Of a stretch of 64,000 nt of DNA, positions 53,202 through 61,137 are shown piece after piece. How positions within the stretch are numbered: the first letter of the stretch is position 1; each line of letters begins with the position of its first letter. The translations under genes and the position numbers were made by a program. The notes under the pieces were generated by a model. The model ran no database searches and was not told the origin of the DNA. It was given only the letters and a program-made list of their open reading frames with translations. Location of the stretch: contig NZ_JBMOXA010000006.1 in assembly GCF_049316285.1 (NCBI RefSeq), forward strand, positions 124,001-188,000. The letters run 5' to 3'. The stretch is from Rhodoferax_B sp049316285 (GTDB taxonomy: Bacteria; Pseudomonadota; Gammaproteobacteria; Burkholderiales; Burkholderiaceae_C).

Positions 53202-53558
53202 ATGAAGTTACAGAAGTTTTTAAAATTCTCAGCATTTCTTGTGATCCTCGCAATCTCGCAAGGATGCTCTACGAACTCTGACGGGTCGTATACCTTTGGA
53301 GCGAAGGGGAGCCCCGGATGGACCAGTGACGCTCCAAAGAAGGATGTTGAGGCCTATTACGACTCCCTAACTTTGGCCGAAATTTGTGGCCAATGGCGAA
53401 GTCGTGCCTTTCAGGGTAGGCAGGCGGATGGAATCCGCAACGAAATACAGCTTTCACTGACTCGTCGTAACTTGAATCCTTCTTTGTGCGAGGAAAAGTG
53501 TAAGGAAGCCGTTTCTGGCTCCATTTGTCGACCAAAGTGGTATCCGGGTGACAAGTAA
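53202..53558 (+). CDS. Small putative lipoprotein
   Basis: 118 residues. A lysine start (MKLQKFLKF), a hydrophobic core and ISQGC resemble a lipoprotein signal with an imperfect lipobox; the mature part has four further Cys and the helix DAPKKDVEAYYDSLTLAEIC. No family recognised. There is no clear ribosome-binding site. A short overlapping frame (53090-53281) in another phase was not called. Confidence 0.6.
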   Translation: MKLQKFLKFSAFLVILAISQGCSTNSDGSYTFGAKGSPGWTSDAPKKDVEAYYDSLTLAEICGQWRSRAFQGRQADGIRNEIQLSLTRRNLNPSLCEEKCKEAVSGSICRPKWYPGDK

Positions 53559-53665
53559 GAATATCGAACGGTATCAAGTTGATCGCTAAAAACGCAAATC
53601 GCGCTATGGGTTGGAGCTTGCTAACTATTGGCTGTGGTCATAAATCTAAAGAGAAATATTCACAA

Positions 53666-54091
53666 ATGATCCCTGGAAAAACTTTTACGATCTTATTGGC
53701 CCTTTCATCGATTGCTGGTTGTGCGACCGTGCCTCCTGGCGGCTTTGTCTTCGATACCCCTCTTCAACCTCAACAAGCTGGTGCAATTTTGAGTCAATGT
53801 TTCACAAGCAAGCCACCAGTACTAAATGGTGTAGGCAATGGGATTGGAGCCGCTTACTCTTATGACAAGTCGTTAGACATGGCCAAACTCGAAATTTTTA
53901 ATATTCAGTTTGGAGAGCGGACTGGGACGGGATCGTTTTGGGGTGGTTTACTCAATCACGATGTTGTAGTTTTTCCGAGTGGTAGCGGAGGTCGTGTTGA
54001 GGTGCAAGGTCAAGCGGGGGTTGCGCCTATGTCGAATACATTTAAATTGGTACAAAAACTGTTATCAGGTGAAGTGAAGTGCCCGACGTGA
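53666..54091 (+). CDS. Putative lipoprotein with TRL-like sequence
   Basis: 141 residues. The signal FTILLALSSIAGC has a good lipobox (Ile-Ala-Gly-Cys), so the protein should be lipidated and sorted to the outer membrane. The mature part is Gly-rich (GVGNGIGAAYSYDKSLDMAK, FWGGLLNHDVVVFPSGSGG). It resembles small TRL-like outer-membrane proteins only loosely. The start at 53666 was chosen because the signal begins there; the frame is open 29 codons further up. Confidence 0.65.
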   Translation: MIPGKTFTILLALSSIAGCATVPPGGFVFDTPLQPQQAGAILSQCFTSKPPVLNGVGNGIGAAYSYDKSLDMAKLEIFNIQFGERTGTGSFWGGLLNHDVVVFPSGSGGRVEVQGQAGVAPMSNTFKLVQKLLSGEVKCPT

Positions 54092-54238
54092 ATTCTTCTA
54101 CGTAGATCGCGGTTAGCCGAAGGCCGGGTGCGCCCAGGAGCGGTCTGTCACGGATGCCGCTTAGTTCGCCTAAAAGCAGACCTCTATGATTCCAGAAATT
54201 TATTTCAGTGGCTTTTAGAGTACAGGGATGAACGTCGT

Positions 54239-54634
54239 ATGTTGAAGAGTTTGGTATTCATCCTCGCGACCGCTCTGTGGTTACCCGGCGTTTTAGCTAG
54301 TGAATGGCGTTGGTTAAGGGTCGAAGCGGGAGTCCCGCATCCTGTTATTTCCCAAGGGCATGCGGTCACCGTTGTGGAGCAATCGTCTCAGTTAACGCTG
54401 AAGCTCTCGGACCAAGACAAAGTGCTCAACGATTTCATGTTGCATACCCGAAGGTCCGGGAGAAACGTCAGGGCAGAATTTGAGCCCCCAAATGCTGAAA
54501 GAGGCGTGCTGAGACTTTCGGGTATTCGGCATGAGAATCCACTTGGCTCTGGTGAGGTTTGGGAGCAGATGACATTCGCTGATGTAACGACCGGAAGCTT
54601 TCTGGTCGTGTCCCGTATTCGAAAGGTGAACTAA
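54239..54634 (+). CDS. Small secreted protein of unknown function
   Basis: 131 residues with a signal peptide (LKSLVFILATALWLPGVLAS) and a mature part of alternating strands (ITVVEQSSQLTLKLSDQD-like). AGGGA lies about ten bases before the ATG at 54239. No family recognised. Confidence 0.6.
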   Translation: MLKSLVFILATALWLPGVLASEWRWLRVEAGVPHPVISQGHAVTVVEQSSQLTLKLSDQDKVLNDFMLHTRRSGRNVRAEFEPPNAERGVLRLSGIRHENPLGSGEVWEQMTFADVTTGSFLVVSRIRKVN

Positions 54635-54715
54635 TGCTGGCTAAGCGTTGGATTACTTTGAACTCAATTAAGAAGCTCCTCTATTCGGCCAATAGCGGAC
54701 GTTTAGGATGATGCA

Positions 54716-55135
54716 ATGAGGTTTGGTCTATGGGCAGTCATTTCGGTGCTTGCCGTCAGCAGCTACGCGCAGCCCGCTCCCAAAGTTGAGGAATCGGCAA
54801 ATGCTGCGGGAAAGCTTGGTTATGCAAACGTCGCGGAGGCTCTGCAATCGCTGAAAAGCAAGCCCGGCAGTACGGTCACCGTGACACAGCCCGATGGCTG
54901 GACAATTGTTAGTGAAGCTTCTCCTGTCTTTGCCGTCTGGTCCTTTACGCCTCAGGACCATCCGGCTCATCCTGCAGTCGTCCGTAGAGCTATTCGACAA
55001 GACACCACGGGCAACGTCTCAGTCGAAATGGTCGCGCTCTGTCAGGCAGAGAAAGAGCCTTGTGACCAGCTCATTCGGGACTTCCAACGGCTAAGTGAGC
55101 AAATGCAAGAGAGCATTCGAGGTCGAACTCGGTAG
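54716..55135 (+). CDS. Small secreted protein of unknown function
   Basis: 139 residues. Signal peptide FGLWAVISVLAVSSYAQ, then a helix (YANVAEALQSLKSKPG) and strands (STVTVTQPDGWTIVSE, AVWSFTPQDHPAHPAVVRR). CQAEKEPCDQLI near the end holds two Cys that could form a disulfide. The pattern resembles small periplasmic proteins common in Xanthomonas and Burkholderiales, of unknown role. Confidence 0.65.
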   Translation: MRFGLWAVISVLAVSSYAQPAPKVEESANAAGKLGYANVAEALQSLKSKPGSTVTVTQPDGWTIVSEASPVFAVWSFTPQDHPAHPAVVRRAIRQDTTGNVSVEMVALCQAEKEPCDQLIRDFQRLSEQMQESIRGRTR

Positions 55136-55221
55136 GTTCTGTTTTCTTGCCATGTGCAGCTTCGGCCCCGTGCCTGCCATTGCCAGTGCGGCAGAATACG
55201 GCCAAAAACCGACATTCAGAT

Positions 55222-55725
55222 ATGCAGATCACCGTCGTCAACGCCTATTTGCCTCGACTGGATCAAGCAGGGATTTCGCGGTTCATTGAGCGCGACATAG
55301 ACGATTGGCGACGTTCGGTCCCTGAGTTGCAAGCCAAAGGCTTCTTTCGTGACCTCACATCTGAAGACGTCGATCTGCGTTGTGAGGAGATGCGGGAAGA
55401 TCTTGACGCAGACCTCCAGCAGGCCGCGCTTTTTGAGCTTCAGATCACCGGCAACCGCGGGACGCTGGAGCCATCTGACATCGGCAACCCCGTAACCGGC
55501 CTGCAGGGTTGGGAGCCGGCATTTCTGTCTGCGGATGGGGCGGAAGTAGTGCACGAGGGTTATCAGGTACCTCCGACGTTGGGAGACTTCCGCCTGGTCT
55601 TCTGGATTCATGACTGGGCGGATTCAGCATTCCTGTTTAGTCCTTGGGGCAATCTCATATTGCCGACGTTTCAGCCCGTACCTGAACGTCTCTGGCGCCT
55701 TGCTCCATATTCCCCGCTGGACTGA
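55222..55725 (+). CDS. Acidic hypothetical protein
   Basis: 167 residues, no signal. The N-terminal half is helical and acidic (IERDIDDWRRSVPELQAKGF, CEEMREDLDADLQQAALFEL), the C-terminal half has aromatic strands (DFRLVFWIHDWADSAFLFSP) and ends in ERLWRLAPYSPLD. I recognise no family; an immunity-type or cytosolic binding role is possible but not shown. The start at 55222 was chosen because the 25 residues before it are unlike a protein N-terminus. Confidence 0.6.
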   Translation: MQITVVNAYLPRLDQAGISRFIERDIDDWRRSVPELQAKGFFRDLTSEDVDLRCEEMREDLDADLQQAALFELQITGNRGTLEPSDIGNPVTGLQGWEPAFLSADGAEVVHEGYQVPPTLGDFRLVFWIHDWADSAFLFSPWGNLILPTFQPVPERLWRLAPYSPLD

Positions 55726-55969
55726 TTGGCGATGTCTGCTGTGGGCCCATAGCGCTCTATCACCTTGCAATATGGGTCGGCCATTTGCAGTTCGTTCAGT
55801 TAAAGTCCCGTGCCGCAAGTCAAGCACGACCCATGTCGAACACTTTGCCTCTCAAGGATCATCGGTTCCCCGTTGCCTAGTTTGAAAATCGCGAACGGGA
55901 ACTTTGGGACGTGATGGAGACCGTTGTGGCTTTGAAAGCTGCGGCTTATTGAATCACAAGGAAAACAAA

Positions 55970-56383
55970 ATGCTCTTAACTGATATCGCCGTCGAGCACA
56001 CGCTGGCGTCCAAAACGGGAGGGCCTCGCGAGACGTTTTTTCTGCATCCCTTTACGAACACCCAACGCGATTCTCTTGGCAAATTCGAGATCGTACGTAG
56101 CATCCGCAAGCCAGGGGTCAAAGAGGTGAAATGCTCAACATTCGTGTCGTTTCAGCATTTGGCGGAGCTATACGCAAAAGGTGTACTCGACGAATTCGGG
56201 CTGTCCGTTCGTATGTGTGCTGCTGGTGGCAAGTACCCCACGACGAATCCCACAAAAAAGATACTCCCAACCAGTATCAAACCCGGCTCACCGTTTGACC
56301 TGGCGGTTCAGGGCATCGATGTTTCAAAACCAGCTAGCCGCGAATTAAAAACAGCTTTGCTGCGCACTAACATCAAGCTTTAA
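55970..56383 (+). CDS. Hypothetical protein
   Basis: 137 residues, basic, no signal or membrane segment. AAGGA lies eight bases before the ATG at 55970, a good ribosome-binding site. The sequence has several strand-like parts (FEIVRSIRKPGVKEVKCSTFV) and a Lys/Pro-rich middle. No family recognised. The next small gene starts nine bases after the stop, so the two form a pair. Confidence 0.6.
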   Translation: MLLTDIAVEHTLASKTGGPRETFFLHPFTNTQRDSLGKFEIVRSIRKPGVKEVKCSTFVSFQHLAELYAKGVLDEFGLSVRMCAAGGKYPTTNPTKKILPTSIKPGSPFDLAVQGIDVSKPASRELKTALLRTNIKL

Positions 56384-56391
56384 GGGCAGCT

Positions 56392-56601
56392 ATGAATCAA
56401 TCTCTTGCCCATATGGAAATCATCGCCACTTTCAAGCGGGCGGAGGCAGATGCCGCTCACAAGTCCGGGCTGATCAAGGCTGCTGCGAAAAAAGGGCCCA
56501 AGGCCATCCAAGCCGCCGTTGACGCAGCGGCAAAGGCGGCAAAACGCCGGGATACATACGCCAAGAAGCTGGAAGCCTTGGGTGTGAGTCTCAAGGATTG
56601 A
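56392..56601 (+). CDS. Small Ala/Lys-rich helical protein
   Basis: 69 residues, almost all helix, rich in Ala and Lys (AAKKGPKAIQAAVDAAAKAAK), with net positive charge. AGGG precedes the ATG by five bases, and the gene is nine bases behind its neighbour, which supports a true gene. It could bind nucleic acid or the partner protein; no family recognised. Confidence 0.55.
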   Translation: MNQSLAHMEIIATFKRAEADAAHKSGLIKAAAKKGPKAIQAAVDAAAKAAKRRDTYAKKLEALGVSLKD

Positions 56602-56724
56602 GCAGCCATCCGCCTATTGCCGGGAGCAGTCGCTCGTCGGAACGGTCGGGGGCTGACCCAGCGGACAACTGAATGGCTTGTTTTCGCCGCTCAACACCGG
56701 CATTGTGGTCAACGCAGTCCGGCA

Positions 56725-57636
56725 TCAGTGCTCGGTTGCGCCGGAATACGCAGGCTGGGCACTCATCAGCGACTCGAGGTATCCGAGAAGTTCCAGTGAC
56801 GTGGCATTCAACCCTTTGGTGGATGACCAAACTGCTCTTAACGCGAGTCCACTCTCTGCAATCAAGGGCCTTGCGACCAGTCCATGGCCCTCTGCATAAC
56901 GGGCAGCCAGGCTTTCAAGAACGGCGACGCCGCAGCCGGCCTCCACCATGGCGCACGCGGCCGAAAACTGCATCACTTCCACACAGGGCGAAAACTCTCC
57001 GCCAGCGGATTCAATCGCCTGGGCGGTGAGCGCACCCACCGGCAAGTACCGGCTGTGCGAAATGTAGGGGGCCGCGATGAGTTGAGCCACAGTGACCTCG
57101 GGGGACTCTGCGTAGGGGTGCCCGTGCGGCATAACGCACATCAGGGCCAGCGGCCCTAGATTTTTGTAGGCGACATGTTCATGCAGCGTTGAGCCGTAGA
57201 TAAGACCTAGGTCTATACGCTCCTGAACGGCCATTTCGACAACCTCGTTCGCAGTGCCCGCCTTGACGACGATGGCAGTGTCGGGACGCTTTTGAAGCAG
57301 CGATTTCACAGCCTGCGGAAGCACGCCAGTGGATGCCGCTGGAACCGCACCTATGACAATGCGCCGACGCTTGCCGCGCCCCATACTTTCTGCCGCTCGC
57401 TCTACAGACTCCAGCGCGATCAGGGCATGGCTGATTTCGGGCATCAATGCACGGCATTCCGCAGTCAGTTCAAGCCGCCGTCGATTGCGCGTGAACAACG
57501 CCACGCCGAGACGATCTTCAAGTTGCGCAAGCATGGCGCTAGCCGCTGGTTGAGACATCCCGGCTGCAGTGGCCGAAAGGGTGACGGAGCCCGTGCGCGC
57601 CAATGCGCTGACCAAAACCATTTCGCGCTTTTTCAT
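56725..57636 (-). CDS. LysR family transcriptional regulator
   Basis: 303 residues. The helix-turn-helix is SVTLSATAAGMSQPAASAMLAQLEDRL, followed by the usual two-lobe effector domain (IVIGAVPAASTGVLPQAV, LGLIYGSTLHEHV). It is divergent from the enolase-superfamily gene with 89 bases between starts, and a 24-base dyad lies in between, so it very likely controls the dehydratase and the two Bug genes. The start at 57636 was chosen from the family N-terminus; no clear ribosome-binding site is seen. Confidence 0.9.
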   Translation of the reverse strand: MKKREMVLVSALARTGSVTLSATAAGMSQPAASAMLAQLEDRLGVALFTRNRRRLELTAECRALMPEISHALIALESVERAAESMGRGKRRRIVIGAVPAASTGVLPQAVKSLLQKRPDTAIVVKAGTANEVVEMAVQERIDLGLIYGSTLHEHVAYKNLGPLALMCVMPHGHPYAESPEVTVAQLIAAPYISHSRYLPVGALTAQAIESAGGEFSPCVEVMQFSAACAMVEAGCGVAVLESLAARYAEGHGLVARPLIAESGLALRAVWSSTKGLNATSLELLGYLESLMSAQPAYSGATEH

Positions 57637-57661
57637 ACAAATATCAAATGAATTCAGTGGA

Positions 57662-57685
57662 AGTATATATTTGACTATATGTACT
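57662..57685. promoter_or_regulatory. LysR-type operator dyad
   Basis: AGTATATA (57662-57669) and TATGTACT (57678-57685) form an inverted repeat with one mismatch and an 8-base spacer, centred between the two divergent starts. It contains the T-N11-A pattern of LysR sites. Confidence 0.5.
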
Positions 57686-57725
57686 GGTGATTCGAAACTC
57701 ATGCGTTCAAAGCAAGGACGTTTGC

Positions 57726-58871
57726 GTGAAAGTCATCGAAATCAACGGGTTCCACCTGAGCTTCAAGCCCCAGCATGCGCTGGGCAACGCGCGCACGTTC
57801 ATGCGTAATCGCGATTTCCTGGCCCTTCGCGTCAAGACCGACCAGGGCGTTTGTGGATGGGGTGAGGTTTTCTCCTCACCTTGGGCCGCGGCTGCTTTGG
57901 TGCGGCATCAGTTCGCCCGCCTGGTGCTGGGACGCTCGCCCGAGATGTATCGCAGCATCTTCCACGACATGTTGGGCACGCTGGGCTACGACCGGCGCGG
58001 CCCCGCCATGATGGCTATTTCTGCGATTGACATGGCGCTGCACGATGCGGCCGCACGGGCCGCTGACGTGCGTGTTGTCGACCTGCTGGGCGGCCCCCTG
58101 CGCGACCGTGTGTTCGTCTATGCCAGTGGCCCGTTCATGCGAGAGGCTGAAGAACCTTACGGCCACTATGGCGCTGAAGTCGACACGTATTTGGAGCAAG
58201 GCTTCAAAGCCGTGAAACCACGCGCAGGCTTGTCGCCGGTTGCCGATGGCGAAATGGTGACGAAGCTTCGCCGTCAGGTCGGCCACGATGTGGGACTGAT
58301 GGTCGACATCAACCAAGGTTATACAAGCGGCGCGGCCTGCACGTCGGCGCAAGCGATGCGAGACGCCAACTTGCTGTGGATTGAAGAGCCTGTGCAACCC
58401 GAAGACTTGGCCGGCTACCAGGCCGTGGCACGCGCAACCCCTACGCCTGTTGCAGGTGGCGAAGCCCTGGGAAGCCTGGCCAGCTTTAGAGAGTTCTTCC
58501 AGGCCGGCGCCCTCTCTATGGTGCAGCCAGACATGACGGTGTGCGGCGGCTTCTCAGGATTCGACCGTGTTGCGAGCTTGGCCGATGCCTATGACCTTCC
58601 GGTCATGCCACACGCATTCAGCACCTGCATCAATTTCCATGCGTCGCTGCAAATGGCCGCTTTGTTGCCGTCGCGGCGCGGCGGTGGCCCGGCAAATTAC
58701 CCATTTGTTGAATGGGACCCAACAGGAAATCCCTTGATGGAGTTGTTTGGACTTCGTCTGGAGAAAGATGGCTGTGTTGCCCTGCCTGAAGGACCTGGCC
58801 TAGGCATCAAGCTTCAGCCCGAAATGCTCAATCCCTGGACCGTTGAAAGTTGGACGGTGCATCTACCTTGA
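57726..58871 (+). CDS. Mandelate racemase/muconate lactonizing (enolase) superfamily dehydratase
   Basis: Acid-sugar dehydratase or racemase of 381 residues. The capping domain has ALRVKTDQGVCGWGE. In the barrel, AVKPRAG carries the strand-2 base, metal ligands are Asp in VDINQGYT, Glu in LWIEEPVQPED and Glu in AGGEALG, and the His-Asp dyad is QPDMTVCGG with MPHAFSTCINFH. This fits the mandelate racemase subgroup, close to aldonate dehydratases. GTG at 57726 has AAGGAC upstream; a longer start at 57687 is in the operator region. A role as the hexonate dehydratase feeding dgoK/dgoA 6 kb away is possible. Confidence 0.88.
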   Translation: MKVIEINGFHLSFKPQHALGNARTFMRNRDFLALRVKTDQGVCGWGEVFSSPWAAAALVRHQFARLVLGRSPEMYRSIFHDMLGTLGYDRRGPAMMAISAIDMALHDAAARAADVRVVDLLGGPLRDRVFVYASGPFMREAEEPYGHYGAEVDTYLEQGFKAVKPRAGLSPVADGEMVTKLRRQVGHDVGLMVDINQGYTSGAACTSAQAMRDANLLWIEEPVQPEDLAGYQAVARATPTPVAGGEALGSLASFREFFQAGALSMVQPDMTVCGGFSGFDRVASLADAYDLPVMPHAFSTCINFHASLQMAALLPSRRGGGPANYPFVEWDPTGNPLMELFGLRLEKDGCVALPEGPGLGIKLQPEMLNPWTVESWTVHLP

Positions 58872-58915
58872 CCGCCGACATCTGAAATTTGCTAAATCGA
58901 TAAGGAGACAAAAGA

Positions 58916-59911
58916 ATGCAAACAGAACAAGAAAATCGAATCAACCGGCGTTCCGTGCTGGCGGCAAGCGCCGCCTTGGTATTTGGCAGCAACGCTGCAT
59001 TCGCGGCCGCCCCTTGGCCTGAGCGCCCCATCACCTTGGTTGTACCTTTCCCGCCAGGCGGCACCACCGATGTCAACGCGCGACTGATTGCCCAAAGCCT
59101 CACGAAGTCGTTGGGACAGGCCGTGGTCATAGACAACAAGGCGGGCGCGAGCGGAAACATTGGTTCGGCCTTTGTCGCACGAGCGAAACCGGATGGCTAC
59201 ACCCTGGTGGTCTCAGGCGTTGGCACACATGCCGCCAACGTCGGCTTGTTTGCCAACATGCCCTATGACCCCGTCAAGGACTTCGTCCACATCACAAACA
59301 TCTCATCCAGTCCCAATGCCATCGTTGTCAACACCAGTTTCCCGGCAAAGACCTTTGCGCAGTTGCTGGACTTGCTCAAACAGAACCCTGGCAAATACAA
59401 CTATGCAAGTCCAGGCAACGGCTCTTCTGGACAACTGGCGTTTGAGCTGCTCAAGCAGAAGGCCGGCTTGGACCTGACCCACATTCCATACAAGGGCGCG
59501 GCCCCGGCGGTTACCGATGTACTCGGTGGACAGGTGCCGATTCTGGTCATGGTGGCAGACACCCTTTCGCAATACGTCAAGGCCGGCAAGCTGCGAGTTC
59601 TGGCGGTCACCAGCGAAACACGAAGCCCATTGTTTCCAGAGGTGCCCACCGTGGCCGAGTCTGGCTTCGCCGGGTTCAGGGCCGTGTCATGGACCGGCCT
59701 GTCCGCTCCGGCAGGTCTGCCGCCCGAGATTGCACAAAAGCTGCAGCAAGGTGTCGTGGCCGCATTGCAGGAGCCACAAGTGAAAGAAAGGCTCGAGTCC
59801 ACGGGCAACCAAGCTGGGGGGATGTCATCGGCTGACTTCACAGCCTTCGTGCGCAAGGAAGTCACTCAGTGGACCCAGCTTGCAAAGGCCGCCAACCTGC
59901 AGGCGGAATAG
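58916..59911 (+). CDS. Bug/TctC-type solute-binding protein 1
   Basis: 331 residues. The signal NRRSVLAASAALVFGSNAAFA has a twin-arginine-like start. The mature part opens with WPERPITLVVPFPPGGTTDV, then IDNKAGASGNIGS and THIPYKGAAPAVTDVLGGQV. A strong AAGGAG precedes the ATG by about seven bases. It follows the dehydratase by 44 bases, so its ligand is probably the acid used by that enzyme. Confidence 0.92.
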   Translation: MQTEQENRINRRSVLAASAALVFGSNAAFAAAPWPERPITLVVPFPPGGTTDVNARLIAQSLTKSLGQAVVIDNKAGASGNIGSAFVARAKPDGYTLVVSGVGTHAANVGLFANMPYDPVKDFVHITNISSSPNAIVVNTSFPAKTFAQLLDLLKQNPGKYNYASPGNGSSGQLAFELLKQKAGLDLTHIPYKGAAPAVTDVLGGQVPILVMVADTLSQYVKAGKLRVLAVTSETRSPLFPEVPTVAESGFAGFRAVSWTGLSAPAGLPPEIAQKLQQGVVAALQEPQVKERLESTGNQAGGMSSADFTAFVRKEVTQWTQLAKAANLQAE

Positions 59912-60039
59912 AAGCCGGCCTCGCTGGTTGGTTCACGCCGTCAGTTCCCGCCAACATCCGTTGTACATGCGCCTAACACCCGGTGCAAAGCGTGCGCAAC
60001 GGAGCTTGGATTCACAACAATTTTTTGGAGACCGAAGAA

Positions 60040-60999
60040 ATGAAGAAACTTCTCACCGCATGTGCCTTCGTGATGACTTGCACTGCCATGGCGCAAACCA
60101 GTTGGCCTGAAAAAGCCGTCACCATCATCGTTCCCTTTCCAGCGGGGGGCTCAACAGACATGGTCGCCCGTGCGCTTGCAACCGAGATGCAGAACAAGTT
60201 TGGCCAATCCTTTGTGGTCGACAACCGGCCGGGGGCCACGGGAACCATTGGGGCGGGCATGGTCAAGCGTGCTCCAGCCGATGGTTACACCCTGTTGGTT
60301 TCATCGCTGGGCTCCTACGTGGTCGCGCCTCATTTGCTGCCGTCTGTGCCCTACGATGCGACCAAGGACTTCGACTACCTGAGTGTTCCGGTCCAAGCGC
60401 CCAATGTGCTGGTCGCGAGTCCGGCGCAAAAATCCCGCAACGTTGCGGACGTGGTCGCAGAGCTGAAAGCAAACCCCGGAAAGATTAGCTTCGCCAGCTC
60501 GGGCAATGGCTCGTCCGACCATCTTTCCGCTGAAGTCTTTTGGCAGCAGACCGGCACGGAGGGACTGCATGTTCCTTACAAAGGAGGTGCTCCAGCCATC
60601 AATGATTTGCTCGGTAACCAGGTCGCGTACTCGTTCCAAAACGTCAACGCGGTTCTCCAGCAAATCAAGGCAGGCAAGCTGCACGCGCTGGCGGTGACTG
60701 GCGACAAACGCGCGTCCGTTCTGCCCGATGTACCCACGCTTGCTGAATCTGGCGTCAAGGGCGCTGAGGTCTATTCCTGGCAGGGACTCGCAGCACCCAA
60801 AGGTCTTCCGCCCGCTGTGAAGCAAAAAATTGCGGCTGCAGCCATTGCGGCCATCAACGACCCAGTGATCAAGAAGCGTATGGTCGAGCAAGGACTCGAA
60901 ATCGTCGGCAGCAATCCGGCTGAGTTCACGGCCTTCCAGGCAACAGAATATGTTCGTTGGCGAGAACTTATCAAGTCGCGCGGTATCAAGGCGGACTAG
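60040..60999 (+). CDS. Bug/TctC-type solute-binding protein 2
   Basis: 319 residues with a plain Sec signal (MKKLLTACAFVMTCTAMAQ), then PEKAVTIIVPFPAGGSTDMV, VDNRPGATGTIGAG and HVPYKGGAPAINDLLGNQV. It differs enough from the preceding Bug gene to be an old, diverged paralogue. GGAG is nine bases before the ATG. It is the last gene of the LysR-controlled unit; no TctA/TctB genes follow. Confidence 0.92.
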   Translation: MKKLLTACAFVMTCTAMAQTSWPEKAVTIIVPFPAGGSTDMVARALATEMQNKFGQSFVVDNRPGATGTIGAGMVKRAPADGYTLLVSSLGSYVVAPHLLPSVPYDATKDFDYLSVPVQAPNVLVASPAQKSRNVADVVAELKANPGKISFASSGNGSSDHLSAEVFWQQTGTEGLHVPYKGGAPAINDLLGNQVAYSFQNVNAVLQQIKAGKLHALAVTGDKRASVLPDVPTLAESGVKGAEVYSWQGLAAPKGLPPAVKQKIAAAAIAAINDPVIKKRMVEQGLEIVGSNPAEFTAFQATEYVRWRELIKSRGIKAD

Positions 61000-61075
61000 G
61001 CAAGTCCTACCTGTTTGTGCCGTCGAATTGGCGCATTGAATGTTGGCTTGAGAGCCTTGTGACTGGGGTTAGCCT

Positions 61076-61100
61076 GGGCCGCTCGGGGAGCAGCGGGCCC
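61076..61100. terminator. Hairpin between the Bug gene and polB
   Basis: GGGCC-GCT (61076-61083) pairs with AGC-g-GGCCC (61092-61100) with one bulge. It lies in the gap between converging genes. No T-run, so it is at most a weak terminator. Confidence 0.4.
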
Positions 61101-61137
61101 GAAGTGAAACCGTGGCCTAGCCCACCAAGCCCCCCTC

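Noticed and set aside
53090..53281. 63-codon frame with a lipoprotein-like GAMMGC
   Set aside because: Overlaps the better-supported lipoprotein gene in another phase, starts with TTG without ribosome-binding site, and its second half is a shadow.
52577..56601. Integron cassette array as explanation for the small-gene block
   Set aside because: Spacers show no convincing attC pairs (RYYYAAC with GTTRRRY and inner arms); a single GTTGGAT near 54650 has no partner. No integrase is present. The idea stays open but is unsupported.
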